Notes: a model not told the origin generated them from the letters alone. Counted from the stretch's first letter, positions 26,548 through 35,828 are shown. The stretch: DNA of 64,000 bases from Bin55 sp965116055 (GCA_965116055.1 OZ220466.1:2232001-2296000), one strand, 5' to 3'. Made by a program: numbers and translations.

Positions 26548-27543
26548 TTACGCACTGTGTTCCACAAGCCCCCGCCCAACCATCTTTCCTGCCAAAATCC
26601 GATCAATGGCATCCGACAACGTGTCGAGCTTGAGCGGTACCGCGAAATCTTCAAGACTGTCGATCTTCCATTCGGTAGCGAGCTTGTTCCAGATGACGTT
26701 CTTCTGCGGAAGCGGCAATTCGACTGAGTCGATTCCCAGCAAATTGACATGACGCAATATAAACGGGAAAACCGTTGCTGGAATCGCTGGCGAATTCACG
26801 AGGCCGCACGCGGCCGCACTTTGACCGTATTTCAATGCCTTGATAGCGTGCATGAGAATCGCTCCACCGACGGTATCCACGACACCACCCCACGTTTCGC
26901 GCAACAAAGGTCTCGAAGATGCTTCTTCGAATTCGCTACGCTCGTGAATTTCAGTGGCGCCCAATGTACGGAGAAAGTCATGCTCGTCCGATTTTCCCGT
27001 AACGGCGTGCGTTTCGTACCCGGCCTGGCTCAGCAATCGCACCGCCACGCTGCCTACGCCACCCGTCGCACCGGTGACCAACACCGGACCGTTGTCCGGG
27101 GTCATACCGACCATCTCCAGTTTGTGAACACACAATGCGGCCGTGAATCCAGCCGTGCCTAAGATCATTGCTTCGCGTAAGGTTAAACCGTCAGGCAGCG
27201 GCGTAACCCAACCCGCGGGAACTGCGACGTATTCGCCATAACCGCCGGACGTATTCATGCCAAGATCGAAACCGATGGCAATGACTTCCTGGCCGACATG
27301 AATAGACGAATCCGCGGAAGACACAACCGTACCGGCCACATCAATGCCCGGCGTGTGGGGAAAATGACGCGTCACGCCAGGATTTCCTGTAGCTGACAAC
27401 GCGTCCTTGTAATTCAACGATGAATAAGCCACGCGGATCAATACATCAGCGTCTGGCAACTCGCTCGTGTCCCGCTTGACGATTGTGCGCGTAAATGTGC
27501 CATCGTCCTCTTTCGATACTTGAAACGCAGTGAACTGGGTCAA
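26548..27543 (-). CDS. acuI: AcuI/YhdH-type acryloyl-CoA reductase (MDR quinone oxidoreductase family)
   Basis: An NADPH-dependent MDR enzyme lacking zinc. The AcuI/YhdH subfamily reduces acryloyl-CoA to propionyl-CoA, detoxifying acrylate from DMSP breakdown. The 331-residue sequence shows the start TQFTAFQVSKEDDGTF, the core YSSLNYKDALSATGNPGV, HTPGIDVAGTVV, and the nucleotide-binding VTGATGGVGSVAVRLL. This subfamily identification is by overall pattern; no other DMSP genes are nearby. Convergent with nothing downstream but the IS5 fragment. Confidence 0.8.
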   Translation of the reverse strand: MTQFTAFQVSKEDDGTFTRTIVKRDTSELPDADVLIRVAYSSLNYKDALSATGNPGVTRHFPHTPGIDVAGTVVSSADSSIHVGQEVIAIGFDLGMNTSGGYGEYVAVPAGWVTPLPDGLTLREAMILGTAGFTAALCVHKLEMVGMTPDNGPVLVTGATGGVGSVAVRLLSQAGYETHAVTGKSDEHDFLRTLGATEIHERSEFEEASSRPLLRETWGGVVDTVGGAILMHAIKALKYGQSAAACGLVNSPAIPATVFPFILRHVNLLGIDSVELPLPQKNVIWNKLATEWKIDSLEDFAVPLKLDTLSDAIDRILAGKMVGRGLVEHSA

Positions 27544-27591
27544 TGGGTTGCTCCTATTAGGTTCAGCTCGTTAGAAGGTAAAAATCGGTCT

Positions 27592-28683
27592 TTAGATTCG
27601 AAATAGGTTCTTGACTAGCCGAACAAACGACGAGGCGGAGGCAGCCAACTTCGCCACAATCTTGTTGATATGCCGTTCGGGCACAACCCACTGAATCTCG
27701 TAAACCTCCGCGTCATTACATGCCGCTAATATGTACTGATCGCTCGTTTGAATCGTGTCCACAAGCTTAAGGTCCAGCGCTTTAGAACCATACCAAGTCT
27801 CTCCCGTCGCTGTCGCAGGCACATCGACTTCCTTGCGATAGGTCGAAATGAAATCTTGAAAGAGTTCGTGCGTTTCTTCCATTTCCTCTTGAAACTTTTC
27901 GCGGTGCTCGTCGGTGTTCTCGCCAAACATAGTCAACGTGCGCTTGTGCTTACCAGCAGTAAGTACTTCGTAATCAATGTCGTACTTCTTAAGGAAGCGA
28001 TGCAGATTAGGCAACTCAGCCGCGACGCCAATGGAGCCGATAACTGCGAAGGGGGCCGCGATGATCTGGTCGGCCACTGCCGCCATCATATAACCGCCGC
28101 TCGCTGCAATCTGGTCGACTGCGACGGTGAGTTTGATTCCTGCTTCGCGCACGCGCAAGAGCTGGGATGCCGCAAAGCCGTAGCTGTGTACGTAACCGCC
28201 TGCGCTTTTCAATCGAACAACAACCTCCGACGGTTGTTTGCTGCGGACTAGCAGCGCCGTGATTTCATTGCGTAGAAATGCCGTGCGCGCGGCCTCAATA
28301 TCCTCACCATTGAAATCCAACACGAACACATGTCGTCGTTCTTCTTGCGCCTCCTCTTTCTCATCGCTATCGGCGCTAAGCTTAGCTTTCGCGACCGCCT
28401 TCGCTTCGCGTTGCCTTTGCTTCGCGTCCGCCTGGCGTTGCTTTCGCTCCAATTTACGAGCGCGCTGTGCTGATTTCGGATCAAACGCTTCCATATCGAT
28501 ACCGCGTTGCCATTCCTTGTGCATTTCATTGACATGTCGCACCACCAAGTGCCCTTCAGGAATGTCGGGGTGCGGGCGACGTTTAGATAGCATGGCGAAC
28601 AATGCCGCGAGCACGATAATGAAGCAAATGACGACCCAAGCGCCTTTAGCAATGAATAATCCAATCTCAAAGAGGAATTCCAT
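27592..28683 (-). CDS. sohB: SohB inner-membrane peptidase (S49 family)
   Basis: A signal-peptide-peptidase-like serine protease. The 363-residue protein has an N-terminal membrane anchor (LFIAKGAWVVICFIIVLAAL) and a highly charged Lys/Arg/Glu linker (about 75-115). The S49 domain has the catalytic serine in VDQIAASGGYMMA and the catalytic lysine in LTAGKHKRTL. GSIGVAAELPNLHRFLKKY, read in parts, is characteristic of SohB rather than SppA. The active site is on the periplasmic side. Single-copy housekeeping gene with a divergent small gene upstream. Confidence 0.9.
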   Translation of the reverse strand: MEFLFEIGLFIAKGAWVVICFIIVLAALFAMLSKRRPHPDIPEGHLVVRHVNEMHKEWQRGIDMEAFDPKSAQRARKLERKQRQADAKQRQREAKAVAKAKLSADSDEKEEAQEERRHVFVLDFNGEDIEAARTAFLRNEITALLVRSKQPSEVVVRLKSAGGYVHSYGFAASQLLRVREAGIKLTVAVDQIAASGGYMMAAVADQIIAAPFAVIGSIGVAAELPNLHRFLKKYDIDYEVLTAGKHKRTLTMFGENTDEHREKFQEEMEETHELFQDFISTYRKEVDVPATATGETWYGSKALDLKLVDTIQTSDQYILAACNDAEVYEIQWVVPERHINKIVAKLAASASSFVRLVKNLFRI

Positions 28684-28764
28684 CTACCAGATACCAGTTC
28701 CATGAAGATAAAGCGCAGTCAACCCACATGCGCCTCATAAGATTTTGCAAGAAGCGAGCCGAAT

Positions 28765-29103
28765 ATGACTGACATCGAATTTATGCGCTTGCTGACGCAG
28801 AAAACCCGACTCAATGTAGCACAAGAAATCGCTTCGCCAATTCTATTCAGTGTTGACGCTGTGCTACTTCGATTTGTACCGGAAGAAAACAGCATCGCCC
28901 GATGTGATGCGAAAGCGGATCACATTGAATCGCCTACCATTCATTGTGTTAGTTGGGCGAAGCTGTACGGCGTGCTAGTAGGCGACTACGATTTGATGGA
29001 TGCGTTCATGGCGCAAGAGATCTGGACAAACGGTTACTTGCCACTCGTGTTCCGGTTATTTGCGGTATTTCAACCGACGCTGACGATGCGCATTCCTGAG
29101 TAG
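28765..29103 (+). CDS. Small conserved protein, SCP2-like pattern
   Basis: This 112-residue protein has a C-terminal pattern, WAKLYGVLVGDYDLMDAFM followed by WTNGYLPLVFRLFAVFQP. It resembles the sterol-carrier-protein-2/UbiJ-like fold, where a tested residue count of a lipid-binding pocket alternates with W, D and G positions. The N-terminal half looks unrelated. It is divergent from sohB, with the ATG at 28765. The SCP2 assignment is a pattern judgement and uncertain; function unknown. Confidence 0.55.
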   Translation: MTDIEFMRLLTQKTRLNVAQEIASPILFSVDAVLLRFVPEENSIARCDAKADHIESPTIHCVSWAKLYGVLVGDYDLMDAFMAQEIWTNGYLPLVFRLFAVFQPTLTMRIPE

Positions 29104-29342
29104 TCATGCTCGTGTTGGTACTGCTGACCTTTTTGTCGGCAGTGACAACGCTAACCTCATCAAGAAACGAGTTATGACTGGTGCTTATTGGACACATTTT
29201 GGGGGTTAGATAAAAGCAGTACGAAGAGTTGCAGCGCAAGCTATCGAAGCAGCTGAACGATGATTCCAGCTAATTGCTCATCGCGTAAAACCAAGACAGC
29301 AGCACGAGTTCGAAGCGCACCTCACAGGCACAAGAAACCCTC

Positions 29343-29609
29343 TCAACTACCACCAAAGATTTGCGACCAATCTTTGAGAATAGCGATCAATGCCAAGAAC
29401 ATGACCCATATCCACCCCACGATTGTGTTACGTGCCCGCAGAATCACTTTTTCCATGTCTTTTCTACAAAGCGCAAGCTCTTGTCGGGGAGAGACACTGC
29501 CAGAGATTGCACCGGGTATGACGCGGGCAATACATTCAGACTGTTCTTTCCCTATGCCACTTTCTTCAAGAAGCTCGCTTGCTGCAAGCGTATCGAATCT
29601 TTCTGCCAT
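29343..29609 (-). CDS. Small membrane-anchored protein, DUF1640/coiled-coil-like
   Basis: The 88-residue protein has a soluble helical N-terminal part (FDTLAASELLEESGIGKEQ), then a charged region RKDMEKVILRARNTI and a C-terminal membrane segment VGWIWVMFLALIAILKDW. This layout, an EF-like helical pair then a single C-terminal anchor, resembles bacterial DUF1640 proteins. No strong ribosome binding site is seen. It sits in a 530-bp gap between the SCP2-like gene and the SDR, the rest of which shows nothing. Confidence 0.45.
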   Translation of the reverse strand: MAERFDTLAASELLEESGIGKEQSECIARVIPGAISGSVSPRQELALCRKDMEKVILRARNTIVGWIWVMFLALIAILKDWSQIFGGS

Positions 29610-29639
29610 TACTACATCTTATGATGATCGACTGAGTCA

Positions 29640-30608
29640 TCACCCTTCATCATCAACCAAACTTTGAAATAGCTTACGCCGTTGCGTGAAATCGGGCTCA
29701 TAAGCATCTTCTGGGGCTTCACGAACTGCCCGGTCAAGACGATGGGCATCGTCACCCACCAAGATCCGCCAGCGCTCTTCGCGCACGCCATCAAGGATGA
29801 TCGTCGCTGCTTGCTCGGCAGTCGTAGGCGCGTTGTCGCGAAACTGTTGACGTTGCTCAAGCAGCCGTTCTCGAATCTGATCGGGGGTGAAGTTGTGTAC
29901 AGGTAAGCCAGCATCAATCCAACGCTGTTTTACAAGTTCAAGATCCTCGTCGCTCATCGTACCTTCATAGCCGGCTCCAAGAATACGCGCACTATTGATA
30001 GCGATTGATGTGCCAATATGACCAGGCATGACGACGCTCACCTTGACGTGTGGCGCATTGAGTCTTAAATCCGTGATCAACGATTCGCTAAAGCCTTTTA
30101 CTGCGAATTTCGCCGCTGAATAAGCCGTATGAGAAATGCCGCTGCCGAGACTCGCCCAGAAACCATTAACGCTACTCGTGTTAATCATGTGGCCTTCTTC
30201 ACTCGCAACAAGCATGGGCATAAATTCACGCGCCGACCAATAAACACCGTACCAACACACGGCGAATGTTCGTTCCCACTGATCGCGTGGGCCGTTCACG
30301 AATCCTCCACCGCCGCCAATGCCTGCATTATTGAAGAGCAGATTGATATGTTCGGTCTGCTGACGCTCGCGCACTTCCTCGGCAAATCGTTTGATATCTT
30401 CTTCAACGCCAACATCACAGGTATGCCCGGTAAGCATGACGTCAGGGTTAGCTTGGCGCGCAAGATCCAGCGATTCATCAAGGTTATCCATAAGCACATC
30501 GCATGTTGCGACATGACAGCCTTCGCTAGCAAGTTGCCGTACCAACGCTCGACCCATACCCGTCCCGCCGCCAGTAACGACTGCGATTTTGCCTGCAAAA
30601 TCTCTCAT
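29640..30608 (-). CDS. Classical short-chain dehydrogenase/reductase
   Basis: A 322-residue SDR with the Rossmann motif AVVTGGGTGMGRALV, NNAG at LLFNNAGIGG, catalytic Ser in INTSSVNGFW and YxxxK in YSAAKFAVK. The C-terminal extension of about 60 residues is longer than a minimal SDR. Its start overlaps the end of the upstream ferredoxin gene by four bases, indicating one operon. Substrate unknown; a steroid/alcohol dehydrogenase role is common for this type. Confidence 0.85.
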   Translation of the reverse strand: MRDFAGKIAVVTGGGTGMGRALVRQLASEGCHVATCDVLMDNLDESLDLARQANPDVMLTGHTCDVGVEEDIKRFAEEVRERQQTEHINLLFNNAGIGGGGGFVNGPRDQWERTFAVCWYGVYWSAREFMPMLVASEEGHMINTSSVNGFWASLGSGISHTAYSAAKFAVKGFSESLITDLRLNAPHVKVSVVMPGHIGTSIAINSARILGAGYEGTMSDEDLELVKQRWIDAGLPVHNFTPDQIRERLLEQRQQFRDNAPTTAEQAATIILDGVREERWRILVGDDAHRLDRAVREAPEDAYEPDFTQRRKLFQSLVDDEG

Positions 30609-30940
30609 ATTGAACTTCCTGTTTCTGTTTCTACGTGAACCGTCAAGCCATCTAAATCAGGCGTGACAATCACTTGGCATGCAAGACGACTACTATCTCG
30701 CCGACCTGGCACAAATTCCAGCATTTCTTCTTCGTCGTACGCGATCTTCCCAGCAGCCTGTAGCCAATTTGCATCAATATAGCAATGGCACTTGGTGCAA
30801 ATGCAAGCGCCGCCACATTGCGAGGCAATACCGATGACGCCATGATCCACTGCGAAATCCATCACGGAACGCCCTACACGATCCGTGACGGATATCTGCT
30901 TTCCATCCGGCTGCATGAAATGTACCGTTGCTGTAGGCAA
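30605..30940 (-). CDS. Adrenodoxin-type 2Fe-2S ferredoxin
   Basis: A 111-residue electron carrier with cluster ligands in CGGACICTKCHCY and a later cysteine in SSRLACQVIVTPDLDGL. The spacing C-x5-C-x2-C with a distal C is that of vertebrate-type (adrenodoxin, Isc/FdxB or P450-partner) ferredoxins. It is translationally coupled to the following SDR. No P450 or reductase gene is in view, so the redox partner is unknown. Confidence 0.88.
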   Translation of the reverse strand: MPTATVHFMQPDGKQISVTDRVGRSVMDFAVDHGVIGIASQCGGACICTKCHCYIDANWLQAAGKIAYDEEEMLEFVPGRRDSSRLACQVIVTPDLDGLTVHVETETGSSI

Positions 30941-31063
30941 GTCGAAATTAGCGATCTTGTGACAAGCATTCGATTACCGTGTGAAAATCAATTGTATTGT
31001 GCCATAGCACGCGATATCTTCACGGGAGACATTCGAGTCGTTCGATAGTTGAACAGCGCATCA

Positions 31064-31087
31064 AAAGCGCTCTTCTGAAGAGCGTTT
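31064..31087 (+). promoter_or_regulatory. Hairpin in the coaE 5' leader
   Basis: AAAGCGCTCTT-CTG-AAGAGCGTTT folds into an 11-bp stem (one G-U pair) and is followed by a T-rich CTATCATTCC. It lies about 35 bp upstream of the coaE GTG. It looks like an intrinsic terminator, though no plus-strand gene ends just upstream. An attenuator or an antisense-transcript stop are alternatives. Confidence 0.45.
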
Positions 31088-31121
31088 CTATCATTCCTAC
31101 TTAATCCTCAGTAAGCGAAGC

Positions 31122-31730
31122 GTGACGGTCATCGGGCTCACGGGTGGCATCGCATCAGGTAAATCGACTGTAAGTGCGTTCGCGCAAGCGCGCGGTGCAC
31201 ACGTGATTGATGCCGACCGATTAGGACATCAAGCCTACGAACCGGGCACAGCCTGCTTTCAAGCGGTGGTGACCGAATTCGGCGAGGACATCGTCGCAGA
31301 GGATGGAACGATCAACCGGCGTGTGCTGGGTGCAAAAGTATTTGCAGAAGGCTCCTCGCTCGAACGACTGACGAATATCGTCTGGCCGGCGATCAAGGAT
31401 CTTGCTCAAGCGGAAATCAAGGCCGTCAAAATACGGAATCCAAATCAGCTTGTCGTGCTTGAAGCTGCCGTCTTAATCGAAGCTGGTTGGCAAGACTTCG
31501 TTGACGAAGTCTGGGCAGTGGTGGTTGATGCCGAGACAGCTATTGAGCGCTGTATGGCACGCGATGGTTTGGATCGCGCCGCCGTTAAAAGTCGGATGGA
31601 TACACAACTATCTAACGAAGCTCGAATCGAACACGCCGATGTCGTCATTGATAACTCAGGTACTGAAAAGGAACTCATGGAACGCCTAGAAACAGCATTT
31701 ACCCGACTACAGAGAAGGAGCTCCGAGTAA
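31122..31730 (+). CDS. coaE: Dephospho-CoA kinase
   Basis: The enzyme phosphorylates dephospho-CoA at the ribose 3'-OH, the last step of coenzyme A synthesis. Its 202 residues start at a GTG (MTVIGLTGGIASGKSTV), containing the Walker A loop. ADRLGHQAYEPG and HADVVIDNSG are further CoaE motifs. The stop is immediately followed by the GTG of the PHP gene. Confidence 0.92.
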   Translation: MTVIGLTGGIASGKSTVSAFAQARGAHVIDADRLGHQAYEPGTACFQAVVTEFGEDIVAEDGTINRRVLGAKVFAEGSSLERLTNIVWPAIKDLAQAEIKAVKIRNPNQLVVLEAAVLIEAGWQDFVDEVWAVVVDAETAIERCMARDGLDRAAVKSRMDTQLSNEARIEHADVVIDNSGTEKELMERLETAFTRLQRRSSE

Positions 31731-32357
31731 GTGATCATTGATCTCCACGCTCACTCAATTAAGTCCGACGACGGACGTGCTAAAGTCGAGAACTACTGCA
31801 AGTGGATCCGCACGCGAAAACTGCCGTTAGACGGTTTTGTTCTTACAGAACATCGCCAATTCGACAACGAATCGGACTATTCTGCGCTCGGCGAGGAATA
31901 TGGCTTACTTCTGCTCAAGGGAAGCGAAGTAGAAACTGAGTACGGGCATGTTTTGGTCTTTGGCGTCACTCCAGCGCTCGTCCAATCGTTCGACTTTAGC
32001 AGCATTAGTCTACGACTTGCTACGGTCATTGAAGCATGCAATCAGCACAACGCTATTGCAGTGCCATGTCATCCAGGGCGCCCTCGTGTCGGCATGTCTG
32101 CACATCTTGAAGAACACGGTATTCCGACAGGAGTAAAAATCGTAGAGATCTTCAATGGCGGGAGCCGTAACGACGAAGACGAGATTGCGCAAGCATTGGC
32201 AAACGACCAAGGTTACGCCGGCATTGGCGGCAGCGACGCCCATATCGTGAGTCACATCGGGCGTTGCGCGACGCATTTTGATGACGATATCCGCTCAATT
32301 GAGGAACTGGTCAAAGCGTTACAGAACAATGCATTCGAGGCCATCAGTTATCGCTAA
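31731..32357 (+). CDS. PHP-domain metal-dependent phosphoesterase
   Basis: A 208-residue protein of the PHP superfamily. Metal-binding motifs are DLHAHSIKSDDG, LTEHRQFD, PCHPGRPRVG and GSDAHIVSHIG. It starts with a GTG directly after the coaE stop, so it is in the same transcript. The substrate (phosphate ester of a nucleotide or sugar) is not known. Confidence 0.83.
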   Translation: MIIDLHAHSIKSDDGRAKVENYCKWIRTRKLPLDGFVLTEHRQFDNESDYSALGEEYGLLLLKGSEVETEYGHVLVFGVTPALVQSFDFSSISLRLATVIEACNQHNAIAVPCHPGRPRVGMSAHLEEHGIPTGVKIVEIFNGGSRNDEDEIAQALANDQGYAGIGGSDAHIVSHIGRCATHFDDDIRSIEELVKALQNNAFEAISYR

Positions 32358-32383
32358 GCCTTTTTCAAATCAACCTAAATACG

Positions 32384-32614
32384 GTGTCGACAATGTTCAA
32401 AAAAATTGCACTGTTTCTGGGTGCAGCGTACCCCTATATTTGGCCGATTGCCTTTCTCGTATTCGGCGTCACATCAACAGTTAATCCCCATATGCACTTC
32501 AAGGTGTTTGGCCTGGACATTGACGGGCATAACCTCATGTGGTTCCTCATGGCACTCGCACACGCCGATATTTTTTGGCGTGGTTGGTGCGCGCGACATC
32601 AATCCGTTGGTTAG
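32384..32614 (+). CDS. Small membrane protein, unknown function
   Basis: A 76-residue frame starts with GTG at 32384 (an ATG three codons later is also possible). It has two hydrophobic stretches: IALFLGAAYPYIWPIAFLVF and NLMWFLMALAHADIFW. The end overlaps the end of the copper chaperone gene, convergent, by four bases. Its 26-bp distance from the PHP gene suggests co-transcription with coaE. No family recognised. Confidence 0.55.
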   Translation: MSTMFKKIALFLGAAYPYIWPIAFLVFGVTSTVNPHMHFKVFGLDIDGHNLMWFLMALAHADIFWRGWCARHQSVG

Positions 32615-32826
32615 CTGACTGTGACCTCAAAGCCGGCCGCTTCAATTGCTTCGTTTAAGTCCGCAATTTTTACGCGGCTAGTGTCGTAGGTCACTTTCGC
32701 AAAGGCGCTCGTTAAGTCGACACTAACGTCTTCCACACCTTCTAACCGGCCAACTGCACGTTCTACACTGCGAGTACATGCATCGCATTGCATACCTTCG
32801 ACTTTGATTTCGGCCACCTGATTCAT
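32611..32826 (-). CDS. copZ: CopZ-like copper chaperone (HMA domain)
   Basis: A 71-residue heavy-metal-associated domain with the Cu(I) site GMQCDACTRSVE. I chose the ATG at 32826 (MNQVAEIKVEG); 11 codons upstream are not HMA-like, and this start overlaps the CopA stop by four bases (ATGA). It would carry Cu(I) to or from the preceding ATPase, in the cytoplasm. Confidence 0.87.
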   Translation of the reverse strand: MNQVAEIKVEGMQCDACTRSVERAVGRLEGVEDVSVDLTSAFAKVTYDTSRVKIADLNEAIEAAGFEVTVS

Positions 32827-35207
32827 GGCGTCTCCTGGGGTTTCCACGCGCGTAACCAAAGCGAATTACATACAACGCTCACGCTAGATAACGCCATCGC
32901 CGCCCCCGCAATCGTCGGCGTCAGCACGCCTAATGCCGCAAGCGGCAACATCACGACGTTATAGATGAATGCCCAAAACAGATTTTGCTTGATTTTGCGA
33001 AAGGTTACGCGACTTGCTTGAATGGCCGCAGCGACTAAGCTAAGATCGTCTCGCATCAACGTGATAGGTGCGACATCAAGCGATACATCCGTACCAGAAC
33101 TCATCGCGATACCGACATTGGCGCGCGATAATGCCGGTGCATCGTTGATGCCATCGCCAACCATTGCAACGAATGCGCCTTGTTCGATCATTCCCTCAAT
33201 GGCCCGAACCTTTCCTTCCGGCGTAAGTTCGGCACGATAGTCGGTCAGAGCTAGTTGGTCGGCAATCCGACTCGCATGTTCATTGCTATCACCCGACAAC
33301 ATGCACGTATGAATATCCATGCGATGAAGCATGGCAACCGCACGAGCTGCTTCGGGTCTGCACTGGTCGACGATCTGAAAGTTTGCGAGTACCTGTTGTT
33401 CGTCGACTAGCGCGACGCCGTGCGGCGTGACATCGGTTGCAATGGAAGGATTGACTCGCATAGCCAGATGCCGATTACCCAGAAGATAGCGTGTCCCGTT
33501 AATGTTCCCCTCTACCCCCTCCGCAACGTGGTTACGGAAATTCGACACAGACACGGGCTTGATGCCGCGTGTTCGCGCTGCGGCTACAAACGCTTCAGCA
33601 ATTGGATGCGTGCTATTTGCTTGCAAAGAAATGGCGATTTGAAGCGCATACGTTTCGGCAATCGAACCTTCAATTGAGATCGTACCTAAGCTAGGCGTTG
33701 CTGTGGTGAGCGTACCCGTTTTATCGAAAGCAACCGTATTGATGCGCTGCGTGTCTTCGACACACTGGATGTCCTTATATAACACGCCCGCTCGCGCGGC
33801 AGCGCCCGTGCCCGCAATAATCGCCGTTGGCGTCGCCAGCCCCAAGGCACAAGGGCAAGCAATAACGAGCACTGAAACAGCATTAATCAACGATGTCTCA
33901 AGACCGCTGTCAAGAAACCACCATGCACCGAACACGAACAGCGCGATACCGATCACGACCGGCACGAATACCGCAGACACGCGATCGACTATGCGTTGCA
34001 CGGCGATCTTTCCTGTTTGCGCGTTTTCGATCGCTTCCAGGATCTGATGAAGAGTGCCGTTCTCGCCGAGGGCAGTCGTCTCTACCACCAAGCGGCCATC
34101 TATATTGATGGCCCCTTCAAAAACTAAATCTCCTTCACTTTTAGATACAGGAGCGCTCTCGCCGGTCAGAAGCGATTCGTCAAGCGTCGATTTGCCGGTC
34201 AGTACGAGTCCATCAGCAGGAATGCGGTCGCCAGGTCGTACTTCAAATCGACGGCCAAGTTCAAGTTCGGCTATTGGCCGCTCGGTCCAATTGCCGGACG
34301 AATCTTCAATCCGTGCAGTACGAGGACGAAGGTCCATCAACTCTCGCACGGCCGTCGTTGTAGCGCGTTTGGCGCGCGATTCCATATGTTTACCGAGCAG
34401 GATGAACGTAAGAATCAGCGTACTCGCTTCGAAGTACAACTCGCCTTCCGCCGCTTCGCCGAGTTGCAACATGAGATACCAGCTATAGAAGTAGGCGGCT
34501 GATGTTCCTAGCGCGACGAGTACGTCCATGTTGGCGCTGCCGCCTCGCAATGCGTTGTAGGCACCGCGATAGAAGCGAGCGCCGATCACGATTTGTAAAG
34601 GCGTGGCAAGCACGACTTCCGCAGCGGGCATCATGTGAATTTCATCCCAACCGAAAAACTGCGCGAACATCTGAACAAGAAACGGCACACAAAGCAGACA
34701 AGCAACTGAAAGCAGAAGCTTTTCCCTGTCGTTGGTGCGTTCGGCATCGCGTTTGGAAGCTACATCCTCTTGCGGAACAAGCAATGTAAATCCTGCATCC
34801 GCAATGACTTTTTCGAGCTGTGAATCGGCTACGCTACGCGAAACGAATAACACTTGAACGCGTTCTTCGGTGAAACTTACGTCCGCCGCAAGCACCCCAG
34901 GTAGGTTGAGTAACGCCTCTTCGACTTGCACACAATGGCGTCTATCCGTCAGGCCAGTGAGGAAATAAAGACGTGATTGAGTACCGACATCAAAACCTGC
35001 TCGTTCAACGATCGACTTTAAGTCATCAAACGCAACCATGGTGGGGTCGACGACGAGAGTCGCTTTCTCAAGTGGGAGATTAACGTTCGCCTTTTTGATT
35101 CCGTCGGCTTTATTGAACGCTTTTTCAAGCCGTGCAACGCAGGCATTGCATGTCATGCCTTCGATTTCTAGCGAAACGCGTTTCCGCGGAACGGCCGAAG
35201 CAGTCAT
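32823..35207 (-). CDS. copA: Cu(I)-exporting P-type ATPase CopA
   Basis: A 794-residue P1B-type ATPase pumping Cu(I) out of the cytoplasm. It has an N-terminal HMA domain with EIEGMTCNACVARLEKAF (about residues 13-30). A second HMA-like domain follows (about 80-150) in which the CxxC is replaced by GLTDRRHC. Then come the actuator TGES (ESLLTGESAPVSKSEG), the membrane CPC motif VIACPCALGLATPTAI, phosphorylation site FDKTGTLTTA and GDGINDAPALSRA. It starts 3 bp after the coxIII-like gene end and overlaps copZ. Confidence 0.93.
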   Translation of the reverse strand: MTASAVPRKRVSLEIEGMTCNACVARLEKAFNKADGIKKANVNLPLEKATLVVDPTMVAFDDLKSIVERAGFDVGTQSRLYFLTGLTDRRHCVQVEEALLNLPGVLAADVSFTEERVQVLFVSRSVADSQLEKVIADAGFTLLVPQEDVASKRDAERTNDREKLLLSVACLLCVPFLVQMFAQFFGWDEIHMMPAAEVVLATPLQIVIGARFYRGAYNALRGGSANMDVLVALGTSAAYFYSWYLMLQLGEAAEGELYFEASTLILTFILLGKHMESRAKRATTTAVRELMDLRPRTARIEDSSGNWTERPIAELELGRRFEVRPGDRIPADGLVLTGKSTLDESLLTGESAPVSKSEGDLVFEGAINIDGRLVVETTALGENGTLHQILEAIENAQTGKIAVQRIVDRVSAVFVPVVIGIALFVFGAWWFLDSGLETSLINAVSVLVIACPCALGLATPTAIIAGTGAAARAGVLYKDIQCVEDTQRINTVAFDKTGTLTTATPSLGTISIEGSIAETYALQIAISLQANSTHPIAEAFVAAARTRGIKPVSVSNFRNHVAEGVEGNINGTRYLLGNRHLAMRVNPSIATDVTPHGVALVDEQQVLANFQIVDQCRPEAARAVAMLHRMDIHTCMLSGDSNEHASRIADQLALTDYRAELTPEGKVRAIEGMIEQGAFVAMVGDGINDAPALSRANVGIAMSSGTDVSLDVAPITLMRDDLSLVAAAIQASRVTFRKIKQNLFWAFIYNVVMLPLAALGVLTPTIAGAAMALSSVSVVCNSLWLRAWKPQETP

Positions 35208-35210
35208 AGC

Positions 35211-35828
35211 TCAGGACGTGATGAATAACCCAATCATTGCGACCCACACAAATAATAGGAAATGCCAGTACAAAGCGCATTGATCAACAGCGTTTTTCAT
35301 CTTCGTGTACGAACCTTCAGGCTTGATATAGCGAAACGCACGAAACCAAGCGATCAGTCCACCTAATAAGTGGAGGCCATGAATGCCTGTAATGGTGTAA
35401 AAGAACGCATTGGAAGGATTGCTTTGCGCAGTGTATCCAAGGTCAATAAGTTGCTGCCAAGCGACCAATTGAAGTGCTAAAAAAACAAAGGTGAGTATCC
35501 CAGCGGCTGCAAAACGAGTGCGCACCGATTCGATCCGATCTTGGGATATGGCTGCGCGCGCCCATTCAAAAGCGCCGCTAACCACAAATAACACGAGCGT
35601 GTTAAACCAAATGAGCCATGGTTCAGGTGTCGAAACCCAGTCTGTACTGAAAGCCTTCCGCATGTGATAGGCGGAGAACAGCAAAAAGAACAATATGCCC
35701 ACGACACATAAAAAAAGCACGAGGGCAACTTTTCGATTGGTTGCTGTGAAGTAACTCGTATGGAGATCAACGATGTTCCCTTCCGGGGGCAACCAGGGTT
35801 TTTCTAATATTTTTTTAAAGAATCCCAT
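35211..35828 (-). CDS. Haem-copper oxidase subunit III
   Basis: A 205-residue membrane protein with five or more transmembrane helices and the subunit III pattern TITGIHGLHLLGGLIAWFRA plus YWHFLLFVWVAMIGLFI. Length and sequence fit the cytochrome c oxidase III/CyoC/NorE family. It is first in a tight operon with copA and copZ rather than with subunits I and II, which are not in the window. It could join an oxidase encoded elsewhere, for which this operon would supply copper handling. Confidence 0.85.
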   Translation of the reverse strand: MGFFKKILEKPWLPPEGNIVDLHTSYFTATNRKVALVLFLCVVGILFFLLFSAYHMRKAFSTDWVSTPEPWLIWFNTLVLFVVSGAFEWARAAISQDRIESVRTRFAAAGILTFVFLALQLVAWQQLIDLGYTAQSNPSNAFFYTITGIHGLHLLGGLIAWFRAFRYIKPEGSYTKMKNAVDQCALYWHFLLFVWVAMIGLFITS

